Source: Nocardioides sp. zg-DK7169 (lineage in GTDB: Bacteria; Actinomycetota; Actinomycetes; Propionibacteriales; Nocardioidaceae). From it: a stretch of DNA of 64,000 nt. The stretch spans positions 28,321 to 92,320 of the forward strand of contig NZ_JABJRA010000015.1 in the NCBI RefSeq assembly GCF_013155365.1. The letters are read 5' to 3'. Made by a program: the position numbers and the translations under genes. The stretch's first letter is position 1. The number at the start of each line of letters is the position of its first letter. The notes under the pieces were generated by a model, which was given only the letters and a program-made list of their open reading frames with translations, ran no database searches and was not told the DNA's origin. Positions 24,485-33,265 of this stretch are shown in pieces.

Positions 24485-25122
24485 GCCCGCAGGTAGCGCA
24501 CCACGGCCAGCACCCGGCGGTGCGCGGCGTCGTCGTCGGGGCGCAGCCCGAGCTTGGCGAAGATCCGCTGGGTGTGCTTCTCCACCGCGCCCCCGGTGAC
24601 CACCATGGTCTCGGCGATCGCGGCGTTGGACCGGCCCTCGGCCATCAGCACCAGCACCTCGCGCTCGCGCGGCGTCAGCGAGGCGACCGGGTCACGGCGG
24701 CGCCCCATCAGCTGGCGCACCACCTGCGGGTCCAGCGCGGTCCCGCCGCCGGCGACGGTCTCCAGGTCGGCGAGGAAGGTGTCCAGGTCGGCGACCCGGT
24801 CCTTGAGCAGGTAGCCCACCCCGCCCTCGCCGGCCGCGAGCAGGTCGTCGGCGTAGGAGGCCTCGACGTACTGCGACAGCACCAGGACCCGGGCCGCGGG
24901 CCAGGCCCGGCGCACCTCGACGGCGGCGCGCAGCCCCTCGTCGGTGTGCGTCGGGGGCATCCGCACGTCGACGATCCCGAGGTCGGGACGCTGCTCGAGC
25001 ACCGCGGCGACGAACGACGGCCCGTCCCCCACCGCGGCGACCACCTCGTGACCCGCCTCCGCCAGCAGCAGCTGGAGCCCCTCGCGCAGGAGGAAGGAGT
25101 CATCGGCGACGACGATCCTCAT
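24469..25122 (-). CDS. NarL/LuxR-family response regulator
   Basis: A 217-residue regulator. The receiver domain begins MRIVVADDSFLLREGL, with phospho-acceptor Asp in LGIVDVRMPP and the conserved Lys in GYLLKDRV. The C-terminal LuxR helix-turn-helix is SLTPREREVLVLMAEGRSN, followed by ETMVVTGGAVEKH and IFAKLGL. The ATG overlaps the stop of the upstream histidine kinase (ATGA), so the two form a cognate pair. The signal and targets are not evident. Confidence 0.93.
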   Translation of the reverse strand: MRIVVADDSFLLREGLQLLLAEAGHEVVAAVGDGPSFVAAVLEQRPDLGIVDVRMPPTHTDEGLRAAVEVRRAWPAARVLVLSQYVEASYADDLLAAGEGGVGYLLKDRVADLDTFLADLETVAGGGTALDPQVVRQLMGRRRDPVASLTPREREVLVLMAEGRSNAAIAETMVVTGGAVEKHTQRIFAKLGLRPDDDAAHRRVLAVVRYLRAQAPG

Positions 25123-26408
25123 CCGGCCCCCAGGGGGATCCGCGCGGTCAGGACCGTCGGCCCGCCGCCCGGCGAGTCGACGTCGAGGCGACCCTCGGCC
25201 GCGGCGACCCGCTGGGCGAGGCCGGACAGGCCCAGCCCCTTCGCCGGGTGCGCCCCGCCGACGCCGTCGTCCTGGACGCGCACCACCAAGTCGCCGGCGT
25301 CCTCGCAGACCTCGAGGCGCGCGCAGGACGCGGCGCTGTGCTTCGCGACGTTGGTGAGCGCCTCGCTGGCCACGAAGTACGCCGTGGTCTCCACGTGCGG
25401 GGCCAGCGCGGCCTGCTCGGGCACCTGCACCCACGCCTCGACCGGGACGGCGCTGCGCGCGGCGAGGTCCTCCAGGGCGACCCGCAGGCCGCGGTCGACC
25501 AGCAGCGGCGGGGCGATGCCGCGGGAGAGCCGGCGCAGCTCCTCGACGGTCTCGCGGGCCTGCTCGAGCGCCCCGTCGATGGTCGCGCCCACCCCGGCGG
25601 GGTCGCGGTCGAGCTGGCGGCGGGCCCGGCCCAGGTCCATGCTCAGCCGCACCAGCCGCTGCTGCGGGCCGTCGTGGATGTCGCGCTCGAGGCGGCGCAG
25701 CGAGGCGGCCTCCGCCTCGCGGGCGGCGGTGCGGCCGTCCTCGACCCGGCGCACCTGCGCCTGGAGGTCGGCGCGGCCCGAGAGCAGCACCCAGGCGGTG
25801 CCGGCGTTCAGCAGGGTGACCAGCCGGACGGCGTACGGCAGGGTCAGCGCGGCGATCGCGCCGACGGCGAGGTTGAGCAGGCTCTCGGCCACCCGCCCGG
25901 AGCCCAGGCCGAGCAGCTCGGCGAGCCCGCCCTCGTCCCCGGCCGGCAGGAACACCTGCCAGGCCCAGTAGGTCAGCCCGCCGAGCGCGACGGCCCACCA
26001 CAGGACCGTCACTGCGAACGCCAGCGTCCCCGTGACCAGCCCGACCACGCACCACGCCACGTCGAGCCATGACTGCGGGTCGCGCAGCGACGTCATGCCG
26101 CGGCGCCAGATCCCGGAGCCGCGGGGGGCGCACAGGTACGCCGGGGTCGGCGCCGGGCGCCCGAGCATCGCGCGCTGGCGGTACCGCTCGAGCCGGGCGA
26201 CGCCACGGGCGACCTGGGTGGCCAGCGCCAGCAGCAGCACACCGCCGACCACGACCGAGAGCCCGACGCCCAGGGCCAGGTCCACCACCACCAGCACGAA
26301 CGCCGGCACGGCCAGGGCGAACGCCGACACGGCGTACGTCGACTCCAGCAGCACCCGTCGTACGCCGCGGGGCGGGTCGGTCCTCATCACGTTCATCGTC
26401 TCGTCCAT
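25119..26408 (-). CDS. Two-component sensor histidine kinase (HisKA_3/NarX class)
   Basis: About 429 residues. The N-terminal half has several transmembrane helices (VVVDLALGVGLSVVVGGVLL, GLVTGTLAFAVTVLWWAVAL) with a conserved sensor region between them. The phospho-His is in LERDIHDGPQQRLVRLSMD, and the ATPase domain shows EALTNVAKHSAAS and VQDDGVGGAHPAKGLGLSGL. The ATG at 26408 was chosen; in-frame ATGs at 26396 and 26387 are equally possible. No periplasmic ligand domain is obvious, so it may sense membrane state. Confidence 0.9.
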   Translation of the reverse strand: MDETMNVMRTDPPRGVRRVLLESTYAVSAFALAVPAFVLVVVDLALGVGLSVVVGGVLLLALATQVARGVARLERYRQRAMLGRPAPTPAYLCAPRGSGIWRRGMTSLRDPQSWLDVAWCVVGLVTGTLAFAVTVLWWAVALGGLTYWAWQVFLPAGDEGGLAELLGLGSGRVAESLLNLAVGAIAALTLPYAVRLVTLLNAGTAWVLLSGRADLQAQVRRVEDGRTAAREAEAASLRRLERDIHDGPQQRLVRLSMDLGRARRQLDRDPAGVGATIDGALEQARETVEELRRLSRGIAPPLLVDRGLRVALEDLAARSAVPVEAWVQVPEQAALAPHVETTAYFVASEALTNVAKHSAASCARLEVCEDAGDLVVRVQDDGVGGAHPAKGLGLSGLAQRVAAAEGRLDVDSPGGGPTVLTARIPLGAG

Positions 26409-26524
26409 GGCCACCATGCTGGTCGCGCGCGGCCCTGCGCACGATCCTGCCAGCACCCGTCCTCGGGGTGGGGCCAGCCCGACACGCTGCCCGTGGTTGG
26501 GGCCGGACCCCTAGGGTGTGAGGC

Positions 26525-27952
26525 GTGCCGAACAACCTCGTGATCGTGGCCAACCGGCTCCCTGTCGATCGGGTGGAGCAGCCCGACGGCACCCCCGGTT
26601 GGCGTCTGTCCCCCGGCGGCCTCGTGACCGCCATCGAACCCGTGATGCGCGCCAACGACGGCGTCTGGCTGGGCTGGCCGGGTGGCACCGACGAGGACCT
26701 CGAGCCGTTCGAGCACGACGGCATGAACCTGGTGCCGATGTCGATGAGCGCCCAGGAGGTCGAGCGCTTCTACGAGGGGATGAGCAACGCCACCCTGTGG
26801 CCGCTCTACCACGACCTCGTCGCCAAGCCGCAGTTCCACCGCGAGTGGTGGGACTCCTACGTCGCGGTCAACCGCCGCTTCGCGGAGAAGGCCGCGGCGC
26901 TGGCCGCCGAGGGCGCGACGGTCTGGGTCCACGACTACCAGCTCCAGCTGGTCCCGCAGATGCTGCGCGAGCTGCGCCCGGACCTGCGCATCGGGTTCTA
27001 CCTGCACATCCCGTTCCCGCCGGTGGAGCTGTTCCAGCAGCTGCCGTGGCGCCGCCAGATCCTCGAGGGCCTGCTGGGTGCCGACCTGGTCGGCTTCCAG
27101 GGCACCGGCGCGGCGCAGAACTTCGTGCGCCTGGTGCGCCAGCGCGTCGGGCACAAGACCCACCGCGACCTGGTCTACCTCCCCGACGGCCGCACCGTGC
27201 GAGCGCACGCCTTCCCGATCTCGATCGACTCCCAGGGCTTCGAGAAGCTGGCCACCTCGCCGTCGGTCATCGAGCGTGCGAGCGCGATCCGCGAGGCCCT
27301 CGGCAACCCCCGCAAGGTCTTCCTCGGCATCGACCGCCTCGACTACACCAAGGGCATCTACGCCCGCCTGCGCGCCTACGCCGAGCTGATCCAGGAGGGT
27401 CACGTCGACGTCGAGGACGCGGTGTTCGTGCAGGTCGCGGTGCCCTCGCGCGAGCAGGTCGAGCAGTACCGGATCCTGCGCGACGACATCGACCGCCTCG
27501 TCGGGCGCATCAACGGCGACCTGGGCCGCATCGGGCGCCCCGCGATCAGCTACCTGCACTCCTCCTACCCGCGCGAGGAGATGGCCGCGCTCTACCGCGC
27601 CGCCGACATCATGGTCGTCACGCCCTACCGCGACGGCATGAACCTCGTCGCCAAGGAGTACGTCGCGTGCCGCACCGACGCGACCGGTGCGCTGGTGCTC
27701 TCCGAGTTCGCCGGGGCGGCCGACGAGCTGCGCCAGGCGTGGCTGGTGAACCCCTACGACATCAACGGCATGAAGGCCGCCCTGCTCGACGCCTACCGCG
27801 CCGACGCCAAGGAGTCGACGCGCCGGATGAAGGCGATGCGTCGCACCGTCACCCAGCACGACGTCGCCCGCTGGGCGGAGAGCTTCATGACCGAGCTGGC
27901 CGACGTCCGCATCGATCACGGGAAGACGGTGCGCCCGCCCGCGCATTCCTGA
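26525..27952 (+). CDS. otsA: Alpha,alpha-trehalose-phosphate synthase (GT20)
   Basis: A 475-residue glycosyltransferase starting at GTG with NNLVIVANRLPVDRV. Donor- and acceptor-site motifs are WVHDYQLQLVPQMLRELRP, FYLHIPFPPVELF, GIDRLDYTKGIYAR, and near the end TPYRDGMNLVAKEYVACR. It makes trehalose-6-phosphate from a nucleotide-activated glucose and glucose-6-phosphate in the cytoplasm; OtsB completes the route. It is divergent from the histidine kinase and followed within 15 bp by the GDSL hydrolase. Confidence 0.95.
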   Translation: MPNNLVIVANRLPVDRVEQPDGTPGWRLSPGGLVTAIEPVMRANDGVWLGWPGGTDEDLEPFEHDGMNLVPMSMSAQEVERFYEGMSNATLWPLYHDLVAKPQFHREWWDSYVAVNRRFAEKAAALAAEGATVWVHDYQLQLVPQMLRELRPDLRIGFYLHIPFPPVELFQQLPWRRQILEGLLGADLVGFQGTGAAQNFVRLVRQRVGHKTHRDLVYLPDGRTVRAHAFPISIDSQGFEKLATSPSVIERASAIREALGNPRKVFLGIDRLDYTKGIYARLRAYAELIQEGHVDVEDAVFVQVAVPSREQVEQYRILRDDIDRLVGRINGDLGRIGRPAISYLHSSYPREEMAALYRAADIMVVTPYRDGMNLVAKEYVACRTDATGALVLSEFAGAADELRQAWLVNPYDINGMKAALLDAYRADAKESTRRMKAMRRTVTQHDVARWAESFMTELADVRIDHGKTVRPPAHS

Positions 27953-27967
27953 CACACTGCGCGAGCC

Positions 27968-29053
27968 ATGAAGTCTGCTCGGGCGACGACGCGCCCTGCC
28001 TTGCCGTCGCTCGCGCTCCCGTTGGTCCTGCTGGTCCTGGCACTGCTGGTCGGCCTGCTCGCCGCGCTGCCCCCGCTGGGTGCCTCTCCCGCGCACGCCG
28101 CGGGGGCCAAGCGCCCGGTGCGGGTGATGTTCGTGGGCGACTCGATCACCCACGGGCGCACCGGCGACACGACGTACCGCTACTGGGTCTGGCGCGCCCT
28201 GGCCCAGCAGGGCGTCCCGGCGCACTTCGTCGGGCCGCAGACCGCGCTGAGCGGCGGGGAGACCTACCTGCGCACCGACCTGGGCTTCGAGACCGCCCAT
28301 GCCGCGGCAGGCGGCTCGACCTACGCCGACCACCTGCCGCTGCTGCGCGCGCGGGTGCGCACCCACCGCCCGGACGTGATCGTGCTGGGCCTGGGCTTCA
28401 ACGACGCCCGTGCCCACCGCGCCCCCGAGATCCTGGCCGACGTGCGCCGCTACGTCCGACGGGCCTGGCGCATCGACCCGCGGATCCGCTTCGTGCTCAA
28501 CGAGGTGACCACCAGCACCGCGACCAAGGCCTTCACCAACGCCCGCCGCCTCGCCGTGAACGAGCGGCTGCACCGGCTCGCCGCCCGCGACGGGCGCCTC
28601 GAGGTGGCCCGGATCGTCTCGCGCGGCCCGCAGTCCTGGCGCCCCGAGCTGTACACCTACGACGGCACCCACCCGACGCCGACCGGCGAGACCAGCGTCG
28701 CCCAGGGCGTCGTGGCGGCCCTCCACGCGCACGGCGTCCTCCCGCAGGTCCCCCGGGTCTTCCGCCAGCAGACCTGGAAGCCCGGCCTGGGCGTGCAGGA
28801 CGTCGCGGTGGACGGCCTCGAGCTGGTCGCGACCGTCGCCGAGCGGCGCACGGTCACCGCCAGCGCGGTGCAGGTGCTCGTCCTCGACCCCTCCGGCGCG
28901 ACCGTGGCCAGCAGCGAGTGGACCCGCGACGCACGGGTCACGCTGAGCGTGCCCGGGCCCGAGCGCTACCGGCTGCGCGTGGTCGCCGCGCGCGGCACGA
29001 TGACCGGCGCCCCCGGACCGGTCACCCCGGTCGTCGTCGGCGCGACCGGCTGA
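27968..29053 (+). CDS. Secreted SGNH/GDSL-family hydrolase
   Basis: A 361-residue exported protein. The N-terminal hydrophobic helix (LALPLVLLVLALLVGLLAAL) ends in a likely signal peptidase site (AHAAG). The SGNH blocks are FVGDSITHG (nucleophile Ser), LGLGFNDARAHR (block III) and DGTHPTPTG (catalytic Asp/His). About 110 extra C-terminal residues look like a beta-rich accessory domain. The substrate may be acyl or acetyl esters of envelope lipids or polysaccharides. Confidence 0.85.
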   Translation: MKSARATTRPALPSLALPLVLLVLALLVGLLAALPPLGASPAHAAGAKRPVRVMFVGDSITHGRTGDTTYRYWVWRALAQQGVPAHFVGPQTALSGGETYLRTDLGFETAHAAAGGSTYADHLPLLRARVRTHRPDVIVLGLGFNDARAHRAPEILADVRRYVRRAWRIDPRIRFVLNEVTTSTATKAFTNARRLAVNERLHRLAARDGRLEVARIVSRGPQSWRPELYTYDGTHPTPTGETSVAQGVVAALHAHGVLPQVPRVFRQQTWKPGLGVQDVAVDGLELVATVAERRTVTASAVQVLVLDPSGATVASSEWTRDARVTLSVPGPERYRLRVVAARGTMTGAPGPVTPVVVGATG

Positions 29054-29072
29054 TCCCCCGGGGGTCCCTCGG

Positions 29073-30629
29073 TCAGCCCATCGGTGCGGCCGAGCCGTGC
29101 CGGGTGACCGGTCGCATCACCTGCTCGATCTCGCGGCGCAGCCGCTCGCCGGGCACTCCCCAGCCCGCCTCGTAGCCGTAGATCTCGCGCAACGAGCTCG
29201 TGGACCGGGTGCAGTCCGCCAGGTCGATGTCGTCGGGGCCGATGAGGGCGGGGTGGGCCACCCCGACCGCCTCGGCGACCTTGAGCAGGTCGCGGCGCAG
29301 GGCCAGCAGGTAGTGGGCGGCCCGGTCGGCCTTCAGCGTCGGGTCCAGCGCCCGGCCCAGGCGCGGGTCCTGGGTCGCGACGCCGGTCGGACACCGGTCG
29401 GTGTGGCACTTCTGGGCCTGGATGCAGCCGATCGAGAGCATCGCCTCGCGCCCGACGTTGACCATGTCCGCCCCGAGCGCGAAGGCGACCACGGCGTTCT
29501 CGGGCACGCCCAGCTTGCCGGCACCGATGAAGGTGACGTCGTCGGCGAGGCCGGCGGCGGCGAAGCGGCGGTAGACCTCGGCGAACGCGATCCGGAACGG
29601 GTAGGCCACCGAGTCCGCGAAGACCATCGGCGCCGCGCCGGTGCCGCCCTCGCCGCCGTCGATGTTGACGAAGTCGACCCCGCGCCCGCCGCGCGCCATC
29701 TGCTCGACCAGGTGGTCCCAGAACGTCAGGTCGCCGACCGCCGACTTGATCCCGACCGGCAGCCCGGTCTCGGCGGCCAGCAGCTCGACGAAGTCGAGCA
29801 TCGAGTCGACGTCGTGGAAGACCTCGTGCCGGCTCGGCGAGGCGCAGTCCTCGCCCGGGGTGATGCCGCGTGTCTCGGCGATCTCGGCCGTCACCTTCGC
29901 GGCGGGCAGCATCCCGCCGAGACCGGGCTTCGCGCCCTGGGACAGCTTGATCTCCAGGGCCCGCACCGGCGCCGAGGCGACCAGGTCCTTGAGCCGCGCC
30001 AGGTCGAAGCGGCCGCGCTCGTCGCGGCAGCCGAAGTACGACGTACCGATCTGGAAGACCAGGTCCCCGCCGTTGCGGTGGTACGGCGAGAGCCCGCCCT
30101 CGCCGGTGTTCTGCAGCGCCCCGGTGGCGGCGGCGCCGCGGTTGAGTGCCTCGATCGCCTGGCGCGACAGCGAGCCGAAGCTCATCCCGGAGATGTTCAC
30201 GACCGAGCCCGGCCGGAACGCCCGGGCGCGCCCGCGGGCGGCGCCGAGCACCTTGCCGGCCGGCAGCGGCACTCCCTCCTCGGCGTGCCGGCCGGTCCCG
30301 GCGCCGGGGCCGGCGAAGGTGCGGTGCTTGATGACCACCTGGCCGCTGACGTTCTCGACGTCGTTGTCGGTGCCGAAGCCGAAGTAGGAGTTCTCCCCCT
30401 TCGCCGAGGCGTAGACCCAGCGCCGCTGGTCGCGGCTGAAGGGCCGTTCCTCGTCGTTGGAGGTGACAATGTACTGGCGCAGCTCGGGGCCGAAGCGCTC
30501 GAGCTGGAAGCGCAGGTGCCCGATCACGGGGTAGTTGCGCAGGATCGCGTGCTTGCGCTGCACCAGGTCGTGCACGGCGACGGCACCCAGCGCGGCGGTG
30601 CCGGCGGCGGCGGTTCGGGTCCACTTCAT
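29073..30629 (-). CDS. FMN-binding glutamate synthase family protein
   Basis: A 518-residue protein related to the large-subunit synthase domain of GOGAT, without the amidotransferase part. It has a short hydrophobic N-terminus, the FMN region (GMSFGSLSRQAIEALNRGA, EIKLSQGAKPGLGG), the segment DFVNIDGGEGGTGAAP, and the 3Fe-4S cysteines in CIQAQKCHTDRCPTGVATQ. Stand-alone proteins of this type are widespread and their reaction is not established. It converges on the GDSL gene, 20 bp apart. Confidence 0.88.
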   Translation of the reverse strand: MKWTRTAAAGTAALGAVAVHDLVQRKHAILRNYPVIGHLRFQLERFGPELRQYIVTSNDEERPFSRDQRRWVYASAKGENSYFGFGTDNDVENVSGQVVIKHRTFAGPGAGTGRHAEEGVPLPAGKVLGAARGRARAFRPGSVVNISGMSFGSLSRQAIEALNRGAAATGALQNTGEGGLSPYHRNGGDLVFQIGTSYFGCRDERGRFDLARLKDLVASAPVRALEIKLSQGAKPGLGGMLPAAKVTAEIAETRGITPGEDCASPSRHEVFHDVDSMLDFVELLAAETGLPVGIKSAVGDLTFWDHLVEQMARGGRGVDFVNIDGGEGGTGAAPMVFADSVAYPFRIAFAEVYRRFAAAGLADDVTFIGAGKLGVPENAVVAFALGADMVNVGREAMLSIGCIQAQKCHTDRCPTGVATQDPRLGRALDPTLKADRAAHYLLALRRDLLKVAEAVGVAHPALIGPDDIDLADCTRSTSSLREIYGYEAGWGVPGERLRREIEQVMRPVTRHGSAAPMG

Positions 30630-30667
30630 CCTCCCCGAGTACCCCGTCGTGGGGGTAGCGTGCCCGG

Positions 30668-31843
30668 ATGGACCTGATCCCGAAGCCCGAGCAGGTCGTC
30701 TCGGCGGCAGGCAACGTCGCCCACAAGCTCCTCTACGGCGGGGTCGCCGACCTGCGCCCGATGCCGCGCACCCTGATCGACGAGGGCCCGCAGCGCCAGG
30801 TCCACCACTACGCCCCGGACCCCGACGTCGAGAGCGACCCCGGCGACCCGGTCCTGCTGGTCACCCCGCTGGCCGCCCCCGCCCTCTGCTTCGACCTGCG
30901 CCGCGGCTGCTCGCTGGTGGAGCACCTGGTCGGGCAGGGACGCGCCACCTACCTCGTCGAGTACGGCGCGGTGTCCTTCGGCGAGCGCCACCTCGGCATG
31001 GAGCACTGGGTCGACGAGGTGGTCGCGGAGGCGATCCGGGCGGTCTCCGAGCACGCCGGCGGGCGCCCGGTGCACGTGGTCGGCTGGAGCCTGGGCGGCA
31101 TCTTCGCGCTGCTCACCGCCGCCGACGACCCGGACCTGCCGATCGCCTCGCTCGCCGTGCTGGGCACCCCCACGGACGTGTCGCTGGTGCCGCTGGTCGC
31201 CCCGCTGCGCCCGCTGCTGCGCCTCACCGAGGGCCGCGGGCTGGTGACCCGGGCGTACCGCGCGATCGGCGGGGCGCCGCAGCCGGTGGTCCGCTGGGCC
31301 TTCCAGCTCTCCTCGTTCCAGAAGCTGGTGACCAAGCCGCTCGCCGTGGCGGTCAACCTCGACGACACCGAGTTCCTGTCCCAGATCGAGGCGGTCGACC
31401 GGTTCACCTCCGCCATGGTCGCCTACCCGGGGCGCAGCTTCGGGCAGCTCTACCACCGCTTCCTCAAGGCCAACATGCTCGTCACCGGCGCCATGGAGCT
31501 CGGCGGGCGCACCATCTCGCTGTCCTCGATCACCGCCCCGGTCCTGGTCTTCGCCGGCGCCGACGACGCGATCGCGCCGGTCAAGGCGGTCCAGGCGGTG
31601 CTCCCGCACCTCTCCGGCTCCCCCGACGCCCGCTTCGAGGTGGTGCCCGGTGGCCACCTCGGCATGCTGACCGGCCGCGGGGCGCGCGACAGCACCTGGG
31701 TCGTGCTCGACGAGTGGCTCACCGAGTGGTCGGGGCGCGCGCCGCGCCGGCGCCGCCGCAAGGCACCCCGCGGAGGCACCGGGATCGGCACCAACCCCGA
31801 GCGCCGCCACGGCTCCGGCGGCTCGCGCGCGCTCGCCCGCTGA
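30668..31843 (+). CDS. PhaC-like alpha/beta hydrolase
   Basis: A 391-residue alpha/beta hydrolase with the overall plan of class III polyhydroxyalkanoate synthases (PVLLVTPLAAPALCFDLR, HVVGWSLGGIFALL, APVLVFAGADDAIAPV, VPGGHLGMLTG). The nucleophile elbow is GWSLGG with Ser, whereas true PHA synthases have Cys, so esterase or acyltransferase activity is more likely. The last 45 residues are a basic low-complexity tail (PRRRRRKAPRGG). Confidence 0.8.
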   Translation: MDLIPKPEQVVSAAGNVAHKLLYGGVADLRPMPRTLIDEGPQRQVHHYAPDPDVESDPGDPVLLVTPLAAPALCFDLRRGCSLVEHLVGQGRATYLVEYGAVSFGERHLGMEHWVDEVVAEAIRAVSEHAGGRPVHVVGWSLGGIFALLTAADDPDLPIASLAVLGTPTDVSLVPLVAPLRPLLRLTEGRGLVTRAYRAIGGAPQPVVRWAFQLSSFQKLVTKPLAVAVNLDDTEFLSQIEAVDRFTSAMVAYPGRSFGQLYHRFLKANMLVTGAMELGGRTISLSSITAPVLVFAGADDAIAPVKAVQAVLPHLSGSPDARFEVVPGGHLGMLTGRGARDSTWVVLDEWLTEWSGRAPRRRRRKAPRGGTGIGTNPERRHGSGGSRALAR

Positions 31844-31906
31844 GCCCGCTGCGCCCGCTGCGCCGAACCCCGCACGGCGGTCCTCGCGCGCCGTTAGCCT
31901 GCGCCC

Positions 31907-33265
31907 GTGAGCACCCCCGTGGCCCGGCACACCCCGGACACTCCGCCGCCGTCCGGCCCGTCCGGCCTGCCCCGTCGGGTCCGCATCGGCTACGGCGCGG
32001 GCTCGGTCGCCACCGGCGCCTTCGGCACCGTGCCGGGGCTGATGCTGCTGCCCTACCTGACCGACGAGATCGGCCTCGCCGCGTGGCTGGCCGGCGTCGT
32101 GGTCTTCGCGCCCAAGGCCTGGGACGTGCTCCTCAACCCGGTCGCGGGGCGGATCAGCGACCGCAGCAGCGACCCCCGCGGCCCGCGCCGCCCGTGGCTG
32201 CTGCGCGCGGGCGTCGCGCTCGCGGTCACCTTCGCGCTCGTCTTCGCCGCCCCCGCCATGCCGGTCGCGCTCGAGACGGCCTGGGTGCTGGTGATGTTCC
32301 TGGCCTGCGCCTCGGCGTACGCCTTCTTCCAGGTGCCGTTCGTCTCGATGCCCGCGGAGATGACGCCGTCCTACGACGAACGCACCCGGCTGATGACCTG
32401 GCGGGTGGCGATCCTGGCGCTGACGATCCTGGTGGCGGGCGCGAGCGCGCCGCTGATCCGCGACGAGGTGGGCGGCCGCGACGGCTACCGGCTGATGGGC
32501 GTCGTGATGGCGCTGGTGATCCTGGCGGGAGCCCTCGCGGCGTACCGCGGCACCCGCAGCGCCCCGGTCGGCGCGGTGCAGCCCGGCGCCGGCTCGCTGC
32601 GCGACCAGCTGCGCATCGTCTCGGCGGCGCGGGACTTCCGGCTGCTGCTGACCACGTTCGTGGTGCAGGCGCTCGCGGTGGGCTGCGTGCTCGCCGGCGT
32701 GGACTACCTCGCCGAGGACGTGCTGGACAGCCCCGGCGCCGTGACCGTGCTCTTCGCCTGCTTCGTGGCGCCGGCGCTGCTGCTGACGCCGGTCTGGGCG
32801 GCGGTGGGCCAGCGGGTCGGCAAGAAGGCGGGGTACGTCGTGTCCTCGCTGCTGCTCGCGGCGGGCTCCGCGGTGGCCGTGCTCGCCGGCTCGGCCCCTG
32901 CCGGGGTCCTGTTCGCCGCGGTCGCGGTGAGCGGGGTCGGGTACGCCGGGTGCCAGGTCTTCCCGCTGGCGATGATGCCCGACGCCGCCGCGCTCGACGC
33001 CCGCCGCACCGGCAGCAACCGGGTCGGGGTCTACACCGGCGTGTGGACGGCGGGCGAGACCTTCGGCCTGGCCCTCGGACCGGCGGTCTTCGCGCTGGTC
33101 CTCCAGCTCGGCGACTACCGCTCCGGCAGCGGTGCGGCCCAGCCCGACTCCGCGCTCACCGCGATCGTCATGGGATTCTCGCTGCTGCCCGCCGCGCTGG
33201 TGCTGCTCAGCCTGTGGTGGCTCGCCCGCTACTCCCTCGACGCCTCGGAGGTCGACCCCGCATGA
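31907..33265 (+). CDS. MFS transporter, GPH/MelB-like
   Basis: A 452-residue, 12-helix transporter. MelB-like features are YLTDEIGLAAW in helix 1, the loop VAGRISDRSSDPRGPRRPW and FFQVPFVSMPAEMTPSYDER. The GPH family imports glycosides and other small solutes with cations. It overlaps the following PLP decarboxylase-like gene (ATGA), so it may carry that enzyme's substrate or product. The N-terminal 25 residues are a Pro-rich cytosolic extension. Confidence 0.87.
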   Translation: MSTPVARHTPDTPPPSGPSGLPRRVRIGYGAGSVATGAFGTVPGLMLLPYLTDEIGLAAWLAGVVVFAPKAWDVLLNPVAGRISDRSSDPRGPRRPWLLRAGVALAVTFALVFAAPAMPVALETAWVLVMFLACASAYAFFQVPFVSMPAEMTPSYDERTRLMTWRVAILALTILVAGASAPLIRDEVGGRDGYRLMGVVMALVILAGALAAYRGTRSAPVGAVQPGAGSLRDQLRIVSAARDFRLLLTTFVVQALAVGCVLAGVDYLAEDVLDSPGAVTVLFACFVAPALLLTPVWAAVGQRVGKKAGYVVSSLLLAAGSAVAVLAGSAPAGVLFAAVAVSGVGYAGCQVFPLAMMPDAAALDARRTGSNRVGVYTGVWTAGETFGLALGPAVFALVLQLGDYRSGSGAAQPDSALTAIVMGFSLLPAALVLLSLWWLARYSLDASEVDPA